This document shows, piece by piece, positions 44,480 through 53,497 of a DNA stretch of 64,000 nt (position 1 is its first letter; each line of letters starts with the position of its first letter). The translations under genes and the position numbers were made by a program. The notes beneath the pieces are model-generated. The model searched no databases and had not been told where the DNA came from. It worked only from the letters and a program-made list of their open reading frames with translations. The stretch lies in NCBI GenBank assembly GCA_938001865.1, contig CALLAW010000040.1, positions 35,450-99,449 on the forward strand, read 5' to 3'. This DNA comes from an uncultured Saprospiraceae bacterium (lineage in GTDB: Bacteria; Bacteroidota; Bacteroidia; Chitinophagales; Saprospiraceae).

Positions 44480-44675
44480 TCGAGGCTTGGATCTTTTCAA
44501 TATTTGTGATAACAATTAGGCAAAAATAGTTGTTTTATCTTCAGACTGTGTTAAAAGTCGGGATTGAAGGTGATCTATTGCATTTTAAGTCTGAATCGAC
44601 TCACAAGTCTATCAAATGTACCGTCTACTATGACGCAGAGCATTTACAGAATCAATTACTTTAAACTCAAGATTA

Positions 44676-45416
44676 ATGAAAATATTAGTTTGCATAAGCA
44701 AGACGCCTGAAACTACTGCAAAGATTACTTTTACAGATGGTGATACAAAATTCAATGAAGATGGTGTACAATATATCCTCAACCCATATGATGAATGGTA
44801 CGCATTGGTTAGAGCCTTAGAGCTAGTAGAAGCTAATGGTGGAGAGGTAGTATTGGGTCATGTAGGTCCTGCTGCCAATGACAGCATTATCCGCAAAGGA
44901 CTAGCAGTAGGAGCTCATAGAGCCGTCAGGATCGATGCAGATCCGCTTAGTGCAGAGATGGTAGCTAAGCAAATCGCAAGTCATGCAGCTACAGAGAATT
45001 ATGATTTGATCCTTTGTGGAAAAGAGACGATAGATTATAATGGAGCTATAATTGGTGGCTTGATTGCAGCTGAGTTGACTCTGCCATATGTAAGCTTTGT
45101 CAGTCACCTCGAAGTATCGGGCAGTGAGTTTACATTGACAAGAGATATCGAAGGTGGAGTAGAGGTCTCAAAAGTGAATGGTCCAATTGTAATCTCTGCA
45201 TCCAAAGGTCTCGCTGAGCAGAGAATCCCAAAAATGAAGGACATCATGATGTCCAAACGTAAGCCAATTGATGTCATCGAAGCTGTCTCAACCGATCCTA
45301 CAACGACCATCATCAAGTACAGTCTACCACAAGGAAAACAAGGAGTCAAAATGCTCGGACCTGACGATATGGATGAGTTAGTCAGACTCCTCAATGAGGA
45401 AGCAAAAGTGCTGTAG
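44676..45416 (+). CDS. etfB: Electron transfer flavoprotein subunit beta
   Basis: 246 residues, normal length. Starts MKILVCISKTPETTAKI and includes the AMP-binding region (EDGVQYILNPYDEWYALVRA; GKETIDYNGAIIGG). With EtfA it carries electrons from acyl-CoA and other dehydrogenases towards the quinone pool. etfA follows after 62 bases. Confidence 0.96.
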   Translation: MKILVCISKTPETTAKITFTDGDTKFNEDGVQYILNPYDEWYALVRALELVEANGGEVVLGHVGPAANDSIIRKGLAVGAHRAVRIDADPLSAEMVAKQIASHAATENYDLILCGKETIDYNGAIIGGLIAAELTLPYVSFVSHLEVSGSEFTLTRDIEGGVEVSKVNGPIVISASKGLAEQRIPKMKDIMMSKRKPIDVIEAVSTDPTTTIIKYSLPQGKQGVKMLGPDDMDELVRLLNEEAKVL

Positions 45417-45478
45417 GCATTTACCTAGAGTGAAAATGTAATTGAAGCAGATCATTAAAAAAAAATAAATAAAATACA

Positions 45479-46435
45479 ATGAGTGTATTAGTATATATAG
45501 AGGCACAGAATGGTAAATTAAGAAAGGCATCACATGAGTTAGCCTATTATGCAGTCAAATCTGCAGCCATTCTTGGCCTTGATTGTTGTGGTGTAGTTGT
45601 TGGTGACTGTGCAGACATCCAAGACCTTGGCCAATACGGCTTGACTCAAGTAGAGCAACTTGCCCCTAATGCAAATGGTGACAATATGACGATTGCAGCT
45701 GCAGTAGCAGGAGTAGCACAGGCAAAGTCAGCAAGTCTAGTGATATTTGGACATAATAGTATAGGGAAATCTCTACTCCCAAGTGTTGCTGTGAAGCTCT
45801 CTGCTGGTACATTAAGTGGTGTCAATTCGCTACCAAGCACAGACAATGGATTTACAATCTCCAAGACAGTATTTTCTGGTAAGGCGATTGCCACATATGA
45901 GATGCATACTCCCGTAAAAGTGATATCACTTATGGGTAATTCAGTAAAACCAGAATCAAGCGAAGTAGAAAATGTAACTATCAATAACTCTGATATCCAA
46001 ATCGCAGATGGCACAATCAAGGTCATAGAGACTAGACGAGAAGATGGTACAGTACCACTCCCAGAAGCTGAACTCGTCGTATCAGCTGGAAGAGGAATGA
46101 AAGCTCCAGACAACTGGCCAATCATAGACGAACTCGCAGAAGTCCTCGGTGCCACTACCGCCTGTAGTAGGCCCGTAGCTGACATTGGGTGGAGACCACA
46201 CCATGAGCATGTCGGTCAGACAGGTGTAGCGATCAGACCTAATCTCTATATCGCAATAGGGATCTCTGGAGCTATCCAGCATCTCGCAGGTGTCAATAGC
46301 TCTAAGACGATTGTAGTAATTAATAAAGATCCAGAAGCACCCTTCTTTAAGGCTGCTGATTATGGAGTCTGTGCTGATTTATTCGATGTAGTACCAAAAC
46401 TTACGGCTGCTCTTCGTAAATTTAAAGAGAACTAA
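45479..46435 (+). CDS. etfA: Electron transfer flavoprotein subunit alpha
   Basis: 318 residues. The N-terminal part is the alpha/beta nucleotide-binding domain; the C-terminal FAD domain is conserved (VVSAGRGMKAPDNWPIIDEL, GVAIRPNLYIAIGISGAIQH, NKDPEAPFFKAADYG). Forms the heterodimer with EtfB. The next gene starts 37 bases later on the same strand. Confidence 0.96.
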   Translation: MSVLVYIEAQNGKLRKASHELAYYAVKSAAILGLDCCGVVVGDCADIQDLGQYGLTQVEQLAPNANGDNMTIAAAVAGVAQAKSASLVIFGHNSIGKSLLPSVAVKLSAGTLSGVNSLPSTDNGFTISKTVFSGKAIATYEMHTPVKVISLMGNSVKPESSEVENVTINNSDIQIADGTIKVIETRREDGTVPLPEAELVVSAGRGMKAPDNWPIIDELAEVLGATTACSRPVADIGWRPHHEHVGQTGVAIRPNLYIAIGISGAIQHLAGVNSSKTIVVINKDPEAPFFKAADYGVCADLFDVVPKLTAALRKFKEN

Positions 46436-46472
46436 TATTGCATATCGAAGAGTCCAGTAGGTCATTCTAATT

Positions 46473-47069
46473 ATGAATAAAGTAGAATTAAAAATAGTCG
46501 CCCTCTCACATAGTGTCACCAAGTCACATAACTATGCTGTGGTCCTTGGAGAGAAGCACGGAGATCGGAGATTGCCAATTGTAATTGGAGGATTCGAGGC
46601 ACAAGCAATTGCTGTAGCCCTGGAATCAATGTCACCTAACAGACCTCTCACGCATGATCTTTTCAAAAATAGTCTAGAGGCATTCAATATCGAAGTCAAA
46701 GAAATCATCATAAATAACTTGATTGACGGAATATTCTATGCACAATTAGTCTGCCAAGGTATTACAGGAGAAGATGTTACTATTGATTCTAGGACGAGTG
46801 ATGCTATTGCGTTAGCAGTGAGATTTGGTGCACCAGTATATACCTATGAGTTTATCTTAGATCAGGCAGGTGTCATATTGGATGATGATAAATCTGGTGG
46901 TGAAATCAAGAAACCTACCTCTCAGAAAGCCCAAAAGAAAGAGGAAGATAAACCATATAGCTCCTATACGACTAAAGCTCTCAACAAACTCTTAGAAGAA
47001 GTACTCAGCGAAGAAAACTACGAGAAAGCAGCTTTGATTCGTGACGAAATCAATAAGAGAGAAGCATAA
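46473..47069 (+). CDS. Bifunctional nuclease (DUF151) domain with UvrB/UvrC motif
   Basis: 198 residues. Residues about 1-140 are the bifunctional nuclease domain (KVELKIVALSHSVTKSHNYA, LPIVIGGFEAQAIAVALE, DSRTSDAIALAVRFGAPVY). The C-terminus (about 165-198) is a UvrB/UvrC-type coiled motif (ALNKLLEEVLSEENYEKAAL). The family is common in Bacteroidota; nuclease activity was shown for plant and actinobacterial relatives, so it is an inference here. Downstream of etfA on the same strand. The 172 bases to the next gene hold nothing clear. Confidence 0.9.
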   Translation: MNKVELKIVALSHSVTKSHNYAVVLGEKHGDRRLPIVIGGFEAQAIAVALESMSPNRPLTHDLFKNSLEAFNIEVKEIIINNLIDGIFYAQLVCQGITGEDVTIDSRTSDAIALAVRFGAPVYTYEFILDQAGVILDDDKSGGEIKKPTSQKAQKKEEDKPYSSYTTKALNKLLEEVLSEENYEKAALIRDEINKREA

Positions 47070-47241
47070 GTAGAGTTAATAGTCCCACTTACGTAAATGC
47101 ATTACCTTGTGATGGAGTATAGAACTGTATCAGATTAATATCATACAATACTTCATGACGTTGCTTGTCATCGTGTACCAATCTGTAAGATGGAGCAAGT
47201 ATTTATGGATGTATACTCACAGAGTGTGTCACCCGATCTAA

Positions 47242-47895
47242 TCAAAATAGCCCAAAGAGTTCACTATCTATCTTGGAAACAATCTCTCCAAAATCCTCCT
47301 TGTTCTTAATGAAGTCGTAGTTATCGATATTTATTATGAGGAGTGGTCCTTCTTTATATGAGGCGATCCAATCTTCGTATTTAGTATTGAGTCGTTTGAG
47401 ATAGTCAAGTGAGATACTTCCTTCGTAATCACGACCTCTGAGCTGGATATGATCCACAAGTGTAGGGATGCTAGCTTGCAAATAGATGAGAAGATCTGGA
47501 GACTTGACTTGTGAAGTCATCAATTGGAAAAGGGATTGATAATTATCGAAGTCCCTCTTTTCCATCAGTCCCATCTCATGGAGGTTGGGAGCAAATATCC
47601 TTGCATCTTCATAGATAGTCCGATCTTGGATGACTACCTTATCTCCATCCCTTATTTTTAAGATTTGGTTGAATCTACTATTGAGAAAGTATATTTGGAG
47701 ATTGAAACTCCATCGCTGCATATCTTCGTAGAAGTCGCTGAGATAAGGATTGTTGAGTGTGTCTTCAAAGTGAACATCCCAGTTATAATGCTCTGAGAGC
47801 TTCTCAGTGAGAGTTGTTTTGCCGGCTCCAATATTGCCGGAGATTGCGATGTGTCGGATCTGTTTATTGATGGCTTGTTTTTTCGCTTCAAACAA
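47242..47895 (-). CDS. Deoxynucleoside kinase
   Basis: 217 residues of the dNK/dGK/dCK family. P-loop GNIGAGKTT (about 20-28), ED in VHFEDTLNNPYL, DRT in QDRTIYEDA and LID segment LRGRDYEG. It phosphorylates deoxynucleosides for salvage. No ATG precedes the P-loop, so the start is TTG at 47895 (adding FEAKKQAINKQ). That TTG belongs to a minus-strand TACTTTTG, itself an exact -7 element, which makes the real start uncertain. Confidence 0.88.
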   Translation of the reverse strand: MFEAKKQAINKQIRHIAISGNIGAGKTTLTEKLSEHYNWDVHFEDTLNNPYLSDFYEDMQRWSFNLQIYFLNSRFNQILKIRDGDKVVIQDRTIYEDARIFAPNLHEMGLMEKRDFDNYQSLFQLMTSQVKSPDLLIYLQASIPTLVDHIQLRGRDYEGSISLDYLKRLNTKYEDWIASYKEGPLLIINIDNYDFIKNKEDFGEIVSKIDSELFGLF

Positions 47896-47900
47896 AAGTA
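47893..47900 (-). promoter_or_regulatory. -7 element overlapping the deoxynucleoside kinase start
   Basis: Minus-strand TACTTTTG, exact match to TAnnTTTG. Its final TTG is also the only available start codon of the gene, so transcription should begin inside the predicted coding region. Confidence 0.45.
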
Positions 47901-48007
47901 TGGAATAATCCCTTTAAAACTACCACACTCGTTTTATATATTTTGAATTTTACCGATGAAATACCGTCCATCATCGAATTTATACTGTTAGAGTGATTTG
48001 ATTAATC

Positions 48008-48015
48008 TAATATTG
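48008..48015 (+). promoter_or_regulatory. -7-like element for the ABC ATPase gene
   Basis: TAATATTG, one base from TAnnTTTG, five bases before the ATG at 48021; a leaderless transcript is possible. Confidence 0.4.
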
Positions 48016-48020
48016 CAGTT

Positions 48021-48758
48021 ATGGGAGATAACAAGATCATTACTACCAAAGCACTTCGGAAGACATATGTCATGGGATCAGAAGAAATTCACGCCTTGAA
48101 GGATTTGTCTCTTTCCATTAATGTCAATGAGTATGTTGCACTGATGGGCCCAAGTGGGAGTGGCAAATCTACTCTCATGAATTTGCTTGGATGTCTCGAT
48201 ACTCCTACCAGTGGTGAGTATGTGCTCAACGGTGAAGTCGTCAGTCAAATGAATGATAGCGAACTTGCCAAGATTCGAAATAAGGAGATAGGGTTCGTCT
48301 TTCAGACATTCAACTTACTGCCTCGCATCTCATCACTTGACAATGTAGCTCTACCACTCGTCTATGGAGGCTGGTCAGCTAGAGAGCGGAATCAGAGAGC
48401 AAGAGAAGTCCTCGGGCTCGTTGGTCTCGGTGATAGGGTAGATCACAAGCCCAATGAGCTATCTGGAGGACAACGCCAACGTGTCGCTATTGCTAGAGCA
48501 TTAGTAGGTAACCCAAGCATCATACTTGCAGATGAGCCTACAGGTAACCTCGATACTAAGACCTCAGTAGAGATTATGAGTATATTCGAAAAGATCCATG
48601 ATGCAGGGAATACAGTAATCCTTGTAACTCATGAACCAGACATTGCAGAGCATGCACATCGGATAGTCAGATTGAGAGATGGACTCCTAGAGTCTGATGT
48701 TAAGAATGAAAATATCATCTTAGCTAGCGATCCAGAGCATAATTACAATATCAAATAA
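48021..48758 (+). CDS. ABC transporter ATP-binding protein, LolD/MacB type
   Basis: 245 residues. Walker [10 protein letters not shown] (about 43-51), Q-loop FVFQTF, signature [14 protein letters not shown], Walker [12 protein letters not shown] and the switch His in VTHEPD. The sequence fits the LolD/MacB group ([32 protein letters not shown]), which powers lipoprotein release or export. No permease gene is next to it, so its partner must be elsewhere. Aspartate kinase follows 23 bases later. Confidence 0.92.
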   Translation: MGDNKIITTKALRKTYVMGSEEIHALKDLSLSINVNEYVALMGPSGSGKSTLMNLLGCLDTPTSGEYVLNGEVVSQMNDSELAKIRNKEIGFVFQTFNLLPRISSLDNVALPLVYGGWSARERNQRAREVLGLVGLGDRVDHKPNELSGGQRQRVAIARALVGNPSIILADEPTGNLDTKTSVEIMSIFEKIHDAGNTVILVTHEPDIAEHAHRIVRLRDGLLESDVKNENIILASDPEHNYNIK

Positions 48759-48769
48759 GGATTATTTGA

Positions 48770-48777
48770 CATCTTTG
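48770..48777 (+). promoter_or_regulatory. -7 element for aspartate kinase
   Basis: CATCTTTG, one base from the consensus, four bases before the ATG at 48782; predicts a leaderless mRNA in addition to any readthrough from the ABC gene. Confidence 0.5.
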
Positions 48778-48781
48778 TGGA

Positions 48782-50029
48782 ATGAATTACTTTGTCCACA
48801 AATTCGGAGGAGCATCTGTGAGTACTGCTGATTTGATTCGCAATGCATCAGAGATAGTTGCCAATCACATTACACCCAAAAGTCTCATTGTAGTCTCAGC
48901 CATTGGTAAGACTACAAATAAGCTGGAGCTAGTAACTCAAGCGATCTACTCTAAAGGAGATTATCTCTCGCTTGTCGATAGTGTGAGAGCAGAGCATACA
49001 GCCATTGTCAATGACCTATTCGAGTCTCCCATGGAAGTACTCGATGGCATCAATGATATCCTAGCAGAGATCGATTGGATCGCTGACGAAGAGAATACTA
49101 ACTATGATTATGTATACGATCAGGTAGTGGGTATCGGAGAGTTGCTCTCCACACTCATCCTCTCTCAATACCTCAGGTTATCACAAAATGTAGCTTACCT
49201 CGATGTCAGAGACTGCCTCTCTACTGATCAGACCTATAGAGATGCAGTCGTCGATTGGGAGCTAACTCATCAGCGGATACATGCAGTGGTCAAGCCAAAA
49301 TTTGAATTACACGACTATATCGTCACTCAAGGTTACATAGGTGTTGATGATGAGAATAATACCACAACACTTGGTCGAGAAGGCTCTGATTATACGGCAT
49401 CCATCTTCGGTAAGTGCCTAGGCGCTGAGTCTGTAACCGTATGGAAGGATGTACCTGGGATACTCTCTGCTGATCCCAAGCAATTTGACTTTGCACAGAT
49501 GCTTCCCTCACTGACATATGATAGCCTCTATACACTCGCTGACGCTGGAGCTAAAGTTATTCATCCCAAGACGATACTACCACTAAAGAATGCTGATATC
49601 CCTCTCCATGTCAAATCGTTCAATGTGCCAAGTGATAGGGGTACTTACGTTGCACGACAGGCTGATAACCTAGATCTTCCATCAGTCGTCTGCAAGCATG
49701 ATCAATTGTTGATTTCTCTCTCTCCTTCCCAGTTTGACATAGAGTGGTCTATTGACAAAGTGATTGATCTCTTCAAGCGAGAAAATTGGGATATTAATTA
49801 CTTCCAAAAAAATGCTCTGAAGTACGTACTCTGTGTCCGCTATGATTACTCTCTCAATACTCTTATCGATCACTTACGTGAAAACTTTGATGTCACAACC
49901 AAACGAGATGTAAGACTGATTACTATCATCAATACCAATGCAGATATGGAGGCAAAGCTGGTTGGCAGTGATGAGATCTTATTGATGCAGAGGTCAGAGA
50001 AGATCTTTAAGGCAGTGTTGGGTGGGTGA
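48782..50029 (+). CDS. lysC: Aspartate kinase
   Basis: 415 residues, monofunctional. Catalytic domain motifs KFGGASVS at residues about 7-14, TTLGREGSDYTASIFG and VWKDVPGILSADP. A shortened regulatory ACT part follows (about 300-415). It makes aspartyl phosphate, the first step to lysine, threonine and methionine. Only a single aspartate kinase gene is visible; no dap or thr gene is adjacent. Confidence 0.93.
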   Translation: MNYFVHKFGGASVSTADLIRNASEIVANHITPKSLIVVSAIGKTTNKLELVTQAIYSKGDYLSLVDSVRAEHTAIVNDLFESPMEVLDGINDILAEIDWIADEENTNYDYVYDQVVGIGELLSTLILSQYLRLSQNVAYLDVRDCLSTDQTYRDAVVDWELTHQRIHAVVKPKFELHDYIVTQGYIGVDDENNTTTLGREGSDYTASIFGKCLGAESVTVWKDVPGILSADPKQFDFAQMLPSLTYDSLYTLADAGAKVIHPKTILPLKNADIPLHVKSFNVPSDRGTYVARQADNLDLPSVVCKHDQLLISLSPSQFDIEWSIDKVIDLFKRENWDINYFQKNALKYVLCVRYDYSLNTLIDHLRENFDVTTKRDVRLITIINTNADMEAKLVGSDEILLMQRSEKIFKAVLGG

Positions 50030-50133
50030 TACTCCCGTTGAAACAATCTCGGTTGAGAATTTTCCTGACTTTTAGAATTTGAATTTCACATAAAAAATTG
50101 CCATCAGTAATTCTAAATGTTACATTACAACAA

Positions 50134-50205
50134 TTTGAGATGTAAAATACAGATACAACTATATTTGTTGTATAGGCAGAGTTTATAAAAGCCAATCTGT
50201 ATTTT
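50134..50205. promoter_or_regulatory. Promoter inside a nested inverted repeat upstream of UPF0158
   Basis: -33 TTTG at 50134-50137, 22-base spacer, -7 TATATTTG at 50160-50167 (plus strand). The -7 is the spacer of a perfect 7-bp inverted repeat ATACAAC-N7-GTTGTAT (50153-50173). An outer perfect 11-bp inverted repeat, AAAATACAGAT (50144-50154) and ATCTGTATTTT (50195-50205), surrounds it. A repressor operator or a DNA cruciform are the obvious readings. Leader to the gene at 50275 is about 100 bases. Confidence 0.6.
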
Positions 50206-50274
50206 GATGCGTTCTGTAAATAGTTCAACATCCTTCTTATTCGTCAATACTATTCTAACGAAAATTATCACCTA

Positions 50275-50700
50275 ATGTCAATAGTAAAGCAAGCAGTCAT
50301 CAATCAATTAGCTAAAGAGATCGCCAAGGGTAATACTTGCTACATGAATCGAAGGACGTCAAAGGTTACAATCATAGATCCGACTATAGAGGATGATAAG
50401 GCAATTGCCAAACAACAAAAGAGTCTTGAGCTAATTGAGAGGAAAAGTGATAATTATGTCAAGATTGGTGCCCCAGATGAGAAGGAGATATTAATCATCA
50501 TGAAGGAGTTCCTAGATGAGCTCTCTGATCGGTCTGAAGCAAAGCAACTCTCCAATGCTCTTAATAGAAAGAATCCTATGCGAAACTTCCTCATGGCAGT
50601 ATCAGGTGATATTGAGCTCAATAGTCACTGGGTCAATTATAAGTCTGAAGAGTACCAACGGTGGGTAGCCAATGTGATCATTGAAGCCTACAATTATTAG
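50275..50700 (+). CDS. UPF0158-family protein
   Basis: 141 residues. The pattern KEIAKGNTCYMNRRTSKVTI at the start, central IGAPDEKEILIIMKEFLDEL and the closing NSHWVNYKSEEYQRWVANVI match the UPF0158 family, of unknown function. Cytosolic, acidic-basic mixed. Preceded by the nested inverted repeat promoter. Confidence 0.7.
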   Translation: MSIVKQAVINQLAKEIAKGNTCYMNRRTSKVTIIDPTIEDDKAIAKQQKSLELIERKSDNYVKIGAPDEKEILIIMKEFLDELSDRSEAKQLSNALNRKNPMRNFLMAVSGDIELNSHWVNYKSEEYQRWVANVIIEAYNY

Positions 50701-50806
50701 TTATTGCCTACAGAGAGCCCCATCAATTGCTCTTACTGATTCTTCAAAACAATCTTCCACCCTTGACCATTGTACTTGATGGAGTATACTAATTCAATAC
50801 ACTATC

Positions 50807-52138
50807 ATGGCAAAGACATTTTTGTGGTTAAGACGGGATCTCAGATTAGAAGATAATGCAGCGCTTCACTCTGCTCTCATGGAGAATAGCGATGTGCAGT
50901 GTGTCTTTATCTTTGATAAGTATATCCTTGGCAAATTACCATCCAAGGTTGACGCTAGAGTAGAGTTTTTACACACAACTATCGAGAGTCTTAAGAGACA
51001 ATTGATAGGCCTTGGCAGCGATCTATGGGTCTATTATGGTAAGCCTGAGACTGTATGGACTGACTTACTTTCGCAATATCCAGAGAGCAAACTCTATTAT
51101 AATCGTGACTATGAGCCATCGGCACTAGCAAGAGATACGACGATCACAGAGATTTTTGACCAGTCGGGTGGGAGTGTCCTCTCTTATAAAGATCATGTCA
51201 TCTTCGAGCAAGATGAAGTGACCAAGGATGACGGGTTACCCTATACGGTATTCACTCCGTATAAGCGGAAGTGGCTCAAGGCTCTTGAGGCTGGAGAGGA
51301 CTATGCAGCATCTCAGTACTTGGCTCCATATGAGTGTACTCAGTATTATCATCAATTGAGTCAGCATACGAGTCATCAAGACTTGGTCTCGCTAGATGCA
51401 ATGGGATTCCATCCAACAGACATCGAGATACCTGGGACTCAGGTCAGCCAATCACTGATCAGAGACTACGAAGAGAAGCGAAATTTTCCAGCACTCAATG
51501 GAACATCTAAGCTAGGTATTCACTTTCGTTTTGGTACTATTAGTATCCGGGACAAAGCAAGGAAAGCAGCGAAGCTGAGTGCTACCTACTTGTCCGAGTT
51601 GATTTGGAGAGATTTTTATAGTCAGATTTTATATCACTTCCCCCACGTGGCAGATAAGGCATTCAGACCAAAGTACGAAGGGATCGCATGGAGAAACAAT
51701 GAAAAGGAATTTGATCTGTGGTGTCAAGGTCAGACTGGTTACCCGATCGTAGATGCAGGGATGCGAGAGTTGAATACCACAGGGTTTATGCACAATAGAG
51801 TGAGGATGATTACTGCCAGTTTTCTGACTAAGCACCTCTTGATTGATTGGAGATGGGGAGAGCAATATTTTGCTGACAAGCTCCTAGACTTTGATCTCGC
51901 AAGTAACAATGGTGGTTGGCAGTGGGCAGCAGGATGTGGAACTGACGCTGCGCCTTACTTTCGCATCTTCAATCCACATACACAGTTAGATAAGTTTGAC
52001 AAAGGACGTCAATACGTCAATCAATATGTCCCTGAGTATGGGACTGACGCCTACACCGACTATATCGTAGATCATAAGGAAGCAAGAGAGAGATGTCTAG
52101 CAACTTATAAGCAGTGCTTAGACGCTTTTGAGGGATGA
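50807..52138 (+). CDS. phrB: Deoxyribodipyrimidine photo-lyase (class I CPD photolyase/cryptochrome family)
   Basis: 443 residues. N-terminal antenna domain (FLWLRRDLRLEDNAALHSAL) and the C-terminal FAD domain (WRDFYSQILYHFP, NRVRMITASFLTKHLLIDWR, DFDLASNNGGWQWAAGCGTD). It repairs UV-induced pyrimidine dimers using blue light. The 3' end overlaps the convergent YihY gene by 21 bases. Alternative function as a cryptochrome cannot be excluded. Confidence 0.94.
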   Translation: MAKTFLWLRRDLRLEDNAALHSALMENSDVQCVFIFDKYILGKLPSKVDARVEFLHTTIESLKRQLIGLGSDLWVYYGKPETVWTDLLSQYPESKLYYNRDYEPSALARDTTITEIFDQSGGSVLSYKDHVIFEQDEVTKDDGLPYTVFTPYKRKWLKALEAGEDYAASQYLAPYECTQYYHQLSQHTSHQDLVSLDAMGFHPTDIEIPGTQVSQSLIRDYEEKRNFPALNGTSKLGIHFRFGTISIRDKARKAAKLSATYLSELIWRDFYSQILYHFPHVADKAFRPKYEGIAWRNNEKEFDLWCQGQTGYPIVDAGMRELNTTGFMHNRVRMITASFLTKHLLIDWRWGEQYFADKLLDFDLASNNGGWQWAAGCGTDAAPYFRIFNPHTQLDKFDKGRQYVNQYVPEYGTDAYTDYIVDHKEARERCLATYKQCLDAFEG

Positions 52139-53074
52139 TTTTTTGTTTTTTTGAGAGACATATTTGTCAGTCTCTACAGCGATACTTGCATTGAGTTCAA
52201 ATCCTATAAGTAAGATGATAGCATTGATGTCAAGCCATAAGAGGAGTACGATCAAGGCTCCTATAGATCCGTACAATTCATTGTACTGTCCAAAGTTATT
52301 GATAAAGTAAGCGAACCCTAAGGAGGAAAAAATCGAGAGACCAGTCGCAAGCCAAGCTCCAACATTGAAAAATCGAACCTTACGATACATACTCGGCCCA
52401 TAGCGGTAGATGAGACTGATAGATGTATAGATGAGTAAGAGTACCACAAACCATCTAAATAGTTGAATCACAATCAAGCTAGCCGAGCCAATATCAATCC
52501 GCATAAACAATGAAGTGAAGAGCTGATCACCGAAGACAATCAATACGAATGAGAGTAGAAAGATGAATGTGATGATAATCGTCAATCCAATCGCTACGCC
52601 TCTATTCTTAATTGCTGACCTCTTCTTGAATGTCAGATCATATGACTTGTCAAAGCCAGACATCAATGTCACCATCCCATTACTCGAGAAGAATAGAGCA
52701 AGAAAAAAACCTAATGATAAGAGTCCTCCTCGCTTGATAGAAATTACACTCTCTACGATCTCTAGCAAATATGAAAATGCATCACTTGGGAGTGCCTTCT
52801 GTTCAAGACTGCCGATTGCTTCCATGAAGTCAAAGCGAATAGGGAGCAGAGGGATCAAAGTAAACACAAAAATAATTGCTGGAAAGAGTGATAAAAAGAA
52901 TGTAAAAGCAATAGAATTAGCTCGAGTAATGATTGCATCTTTCTGGACTTCTTTATAGATAAATCTCAATACATGGTAGACTGAGACACCTCTAAATCCA
53001 GGAAGAGAGACCTTACGCAAAAGAGCAAAGATCGGTAAGATGAGTGATCGATAAAACCTTTTATACAGTTTCAA
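52118..53074 (-). CDS. YihY/BrkB-family membrane protein
   Basis: 318 residues with about six transmembrane helices; family marks are RANSIAFTFFLSLFPAIIF, PSDAFSYLLEIVESVISIKR, FFSSNGMVTLMSGFDKSYDL and YGSIGALIVLLLWLDINAII. Function not proven (often mis-called ribonuclease BN). The start is TTG at 53074, inside the end of the thioesterase gene, because no ATG is available before the first membrane helix. Last gene of a three-gene leftward operon; its end overlaps the photolyase. Confidence 0.9.
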   Translation of the reverse strand: MKLYKRFYRSLILPIFALLRKVSLPGFRGVSVYHVLRFIYKEVQKDAIITRANSIAFTFFLSLFPAIIFVFTLIPLLPIRFDFMEAIGSLEQKALPSDAFSYLLEIVESVISIKRGGLLSLGFFLALFFSSNGMVTLMSGFDKSYDLTFKKRSAIKNRGVAIGLTIIITFIFLLSFVLIVFGDQLFTSLFMRIDIGSASLIVIQLFRWFVVLLLIYTSISLIYRYGPSMYRKVRFFNVGAWLATGLSIFSSLGFAYFINNFGQYNELYGSIGALIVLLLWLDINAIILLIGFELNASIAVETDKYVSQKNKKSSLKSV

Positions 53075-53477
53075 AGTGCTGATTAAGTACGTTGCGAAAT
53101 TCTACTGGACAAGATACTCTCTTATTGGCTTTCATATCGATGAAAAACAGCTTCACTGTTGCTGTATTGATCACCTGATCAGCTTCGTTTATGATCCTAA
53201 AGTCAAACTTGATCAACTTGGTCGGCAACTCAGTAAGAGTAGATTCGATCGTAAGTAAGTCATCATAGTAGGCTGGCTGGAGATATCTCACCTCCATACC
53301 GACGACTGGGAGCATGACTCCAAGCTGGTCCTCAAAGTCTCTATACCTGAATCCAAGAGACCTGATGAGTTCGACTCTGCCGATTTCATAATACTTGGGA
53401 TAGTGACCATAGTAGAGATAGCCCATCTTATCGGTCTCAGCATATCTGACTCTCTTGTCGAACTTGTGTTGGTACAT
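53061..53477 (-). CDS. Acyl-CoA thioesterase, YbgC/4-hydroxybenzoyl-CoA type
   Basis: 138 residues of the hot-dog fold. The active-site region RYAETDKMGYLYYGHYPKYY carries the catalytic Asp; the rest (GVMLPVVGMEVRYLQPAYYD) is typical. It hydrolyses short- or medium-chain acyl-CoA. Overlaps the YihY start by 14 bases and lies 20 bases after the deiminase stop. Confidence 0.92.
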   Translation of the reverse strand: MYQHKFDKRVRYAETDKMGYLYYGHYPKYYEIGRVELIRSLGFRYRDFEDQLGVMLPVVGMEVRYLQPAYYDDLLTIESTLTELPTKLIKFDFRIINEADQVINTATVKLFFIDMKANKRVSCPVEFRNVLNQHFETV

Positions 53478-53497
53478 CTGCTCTGAGCTTTGTGGTG

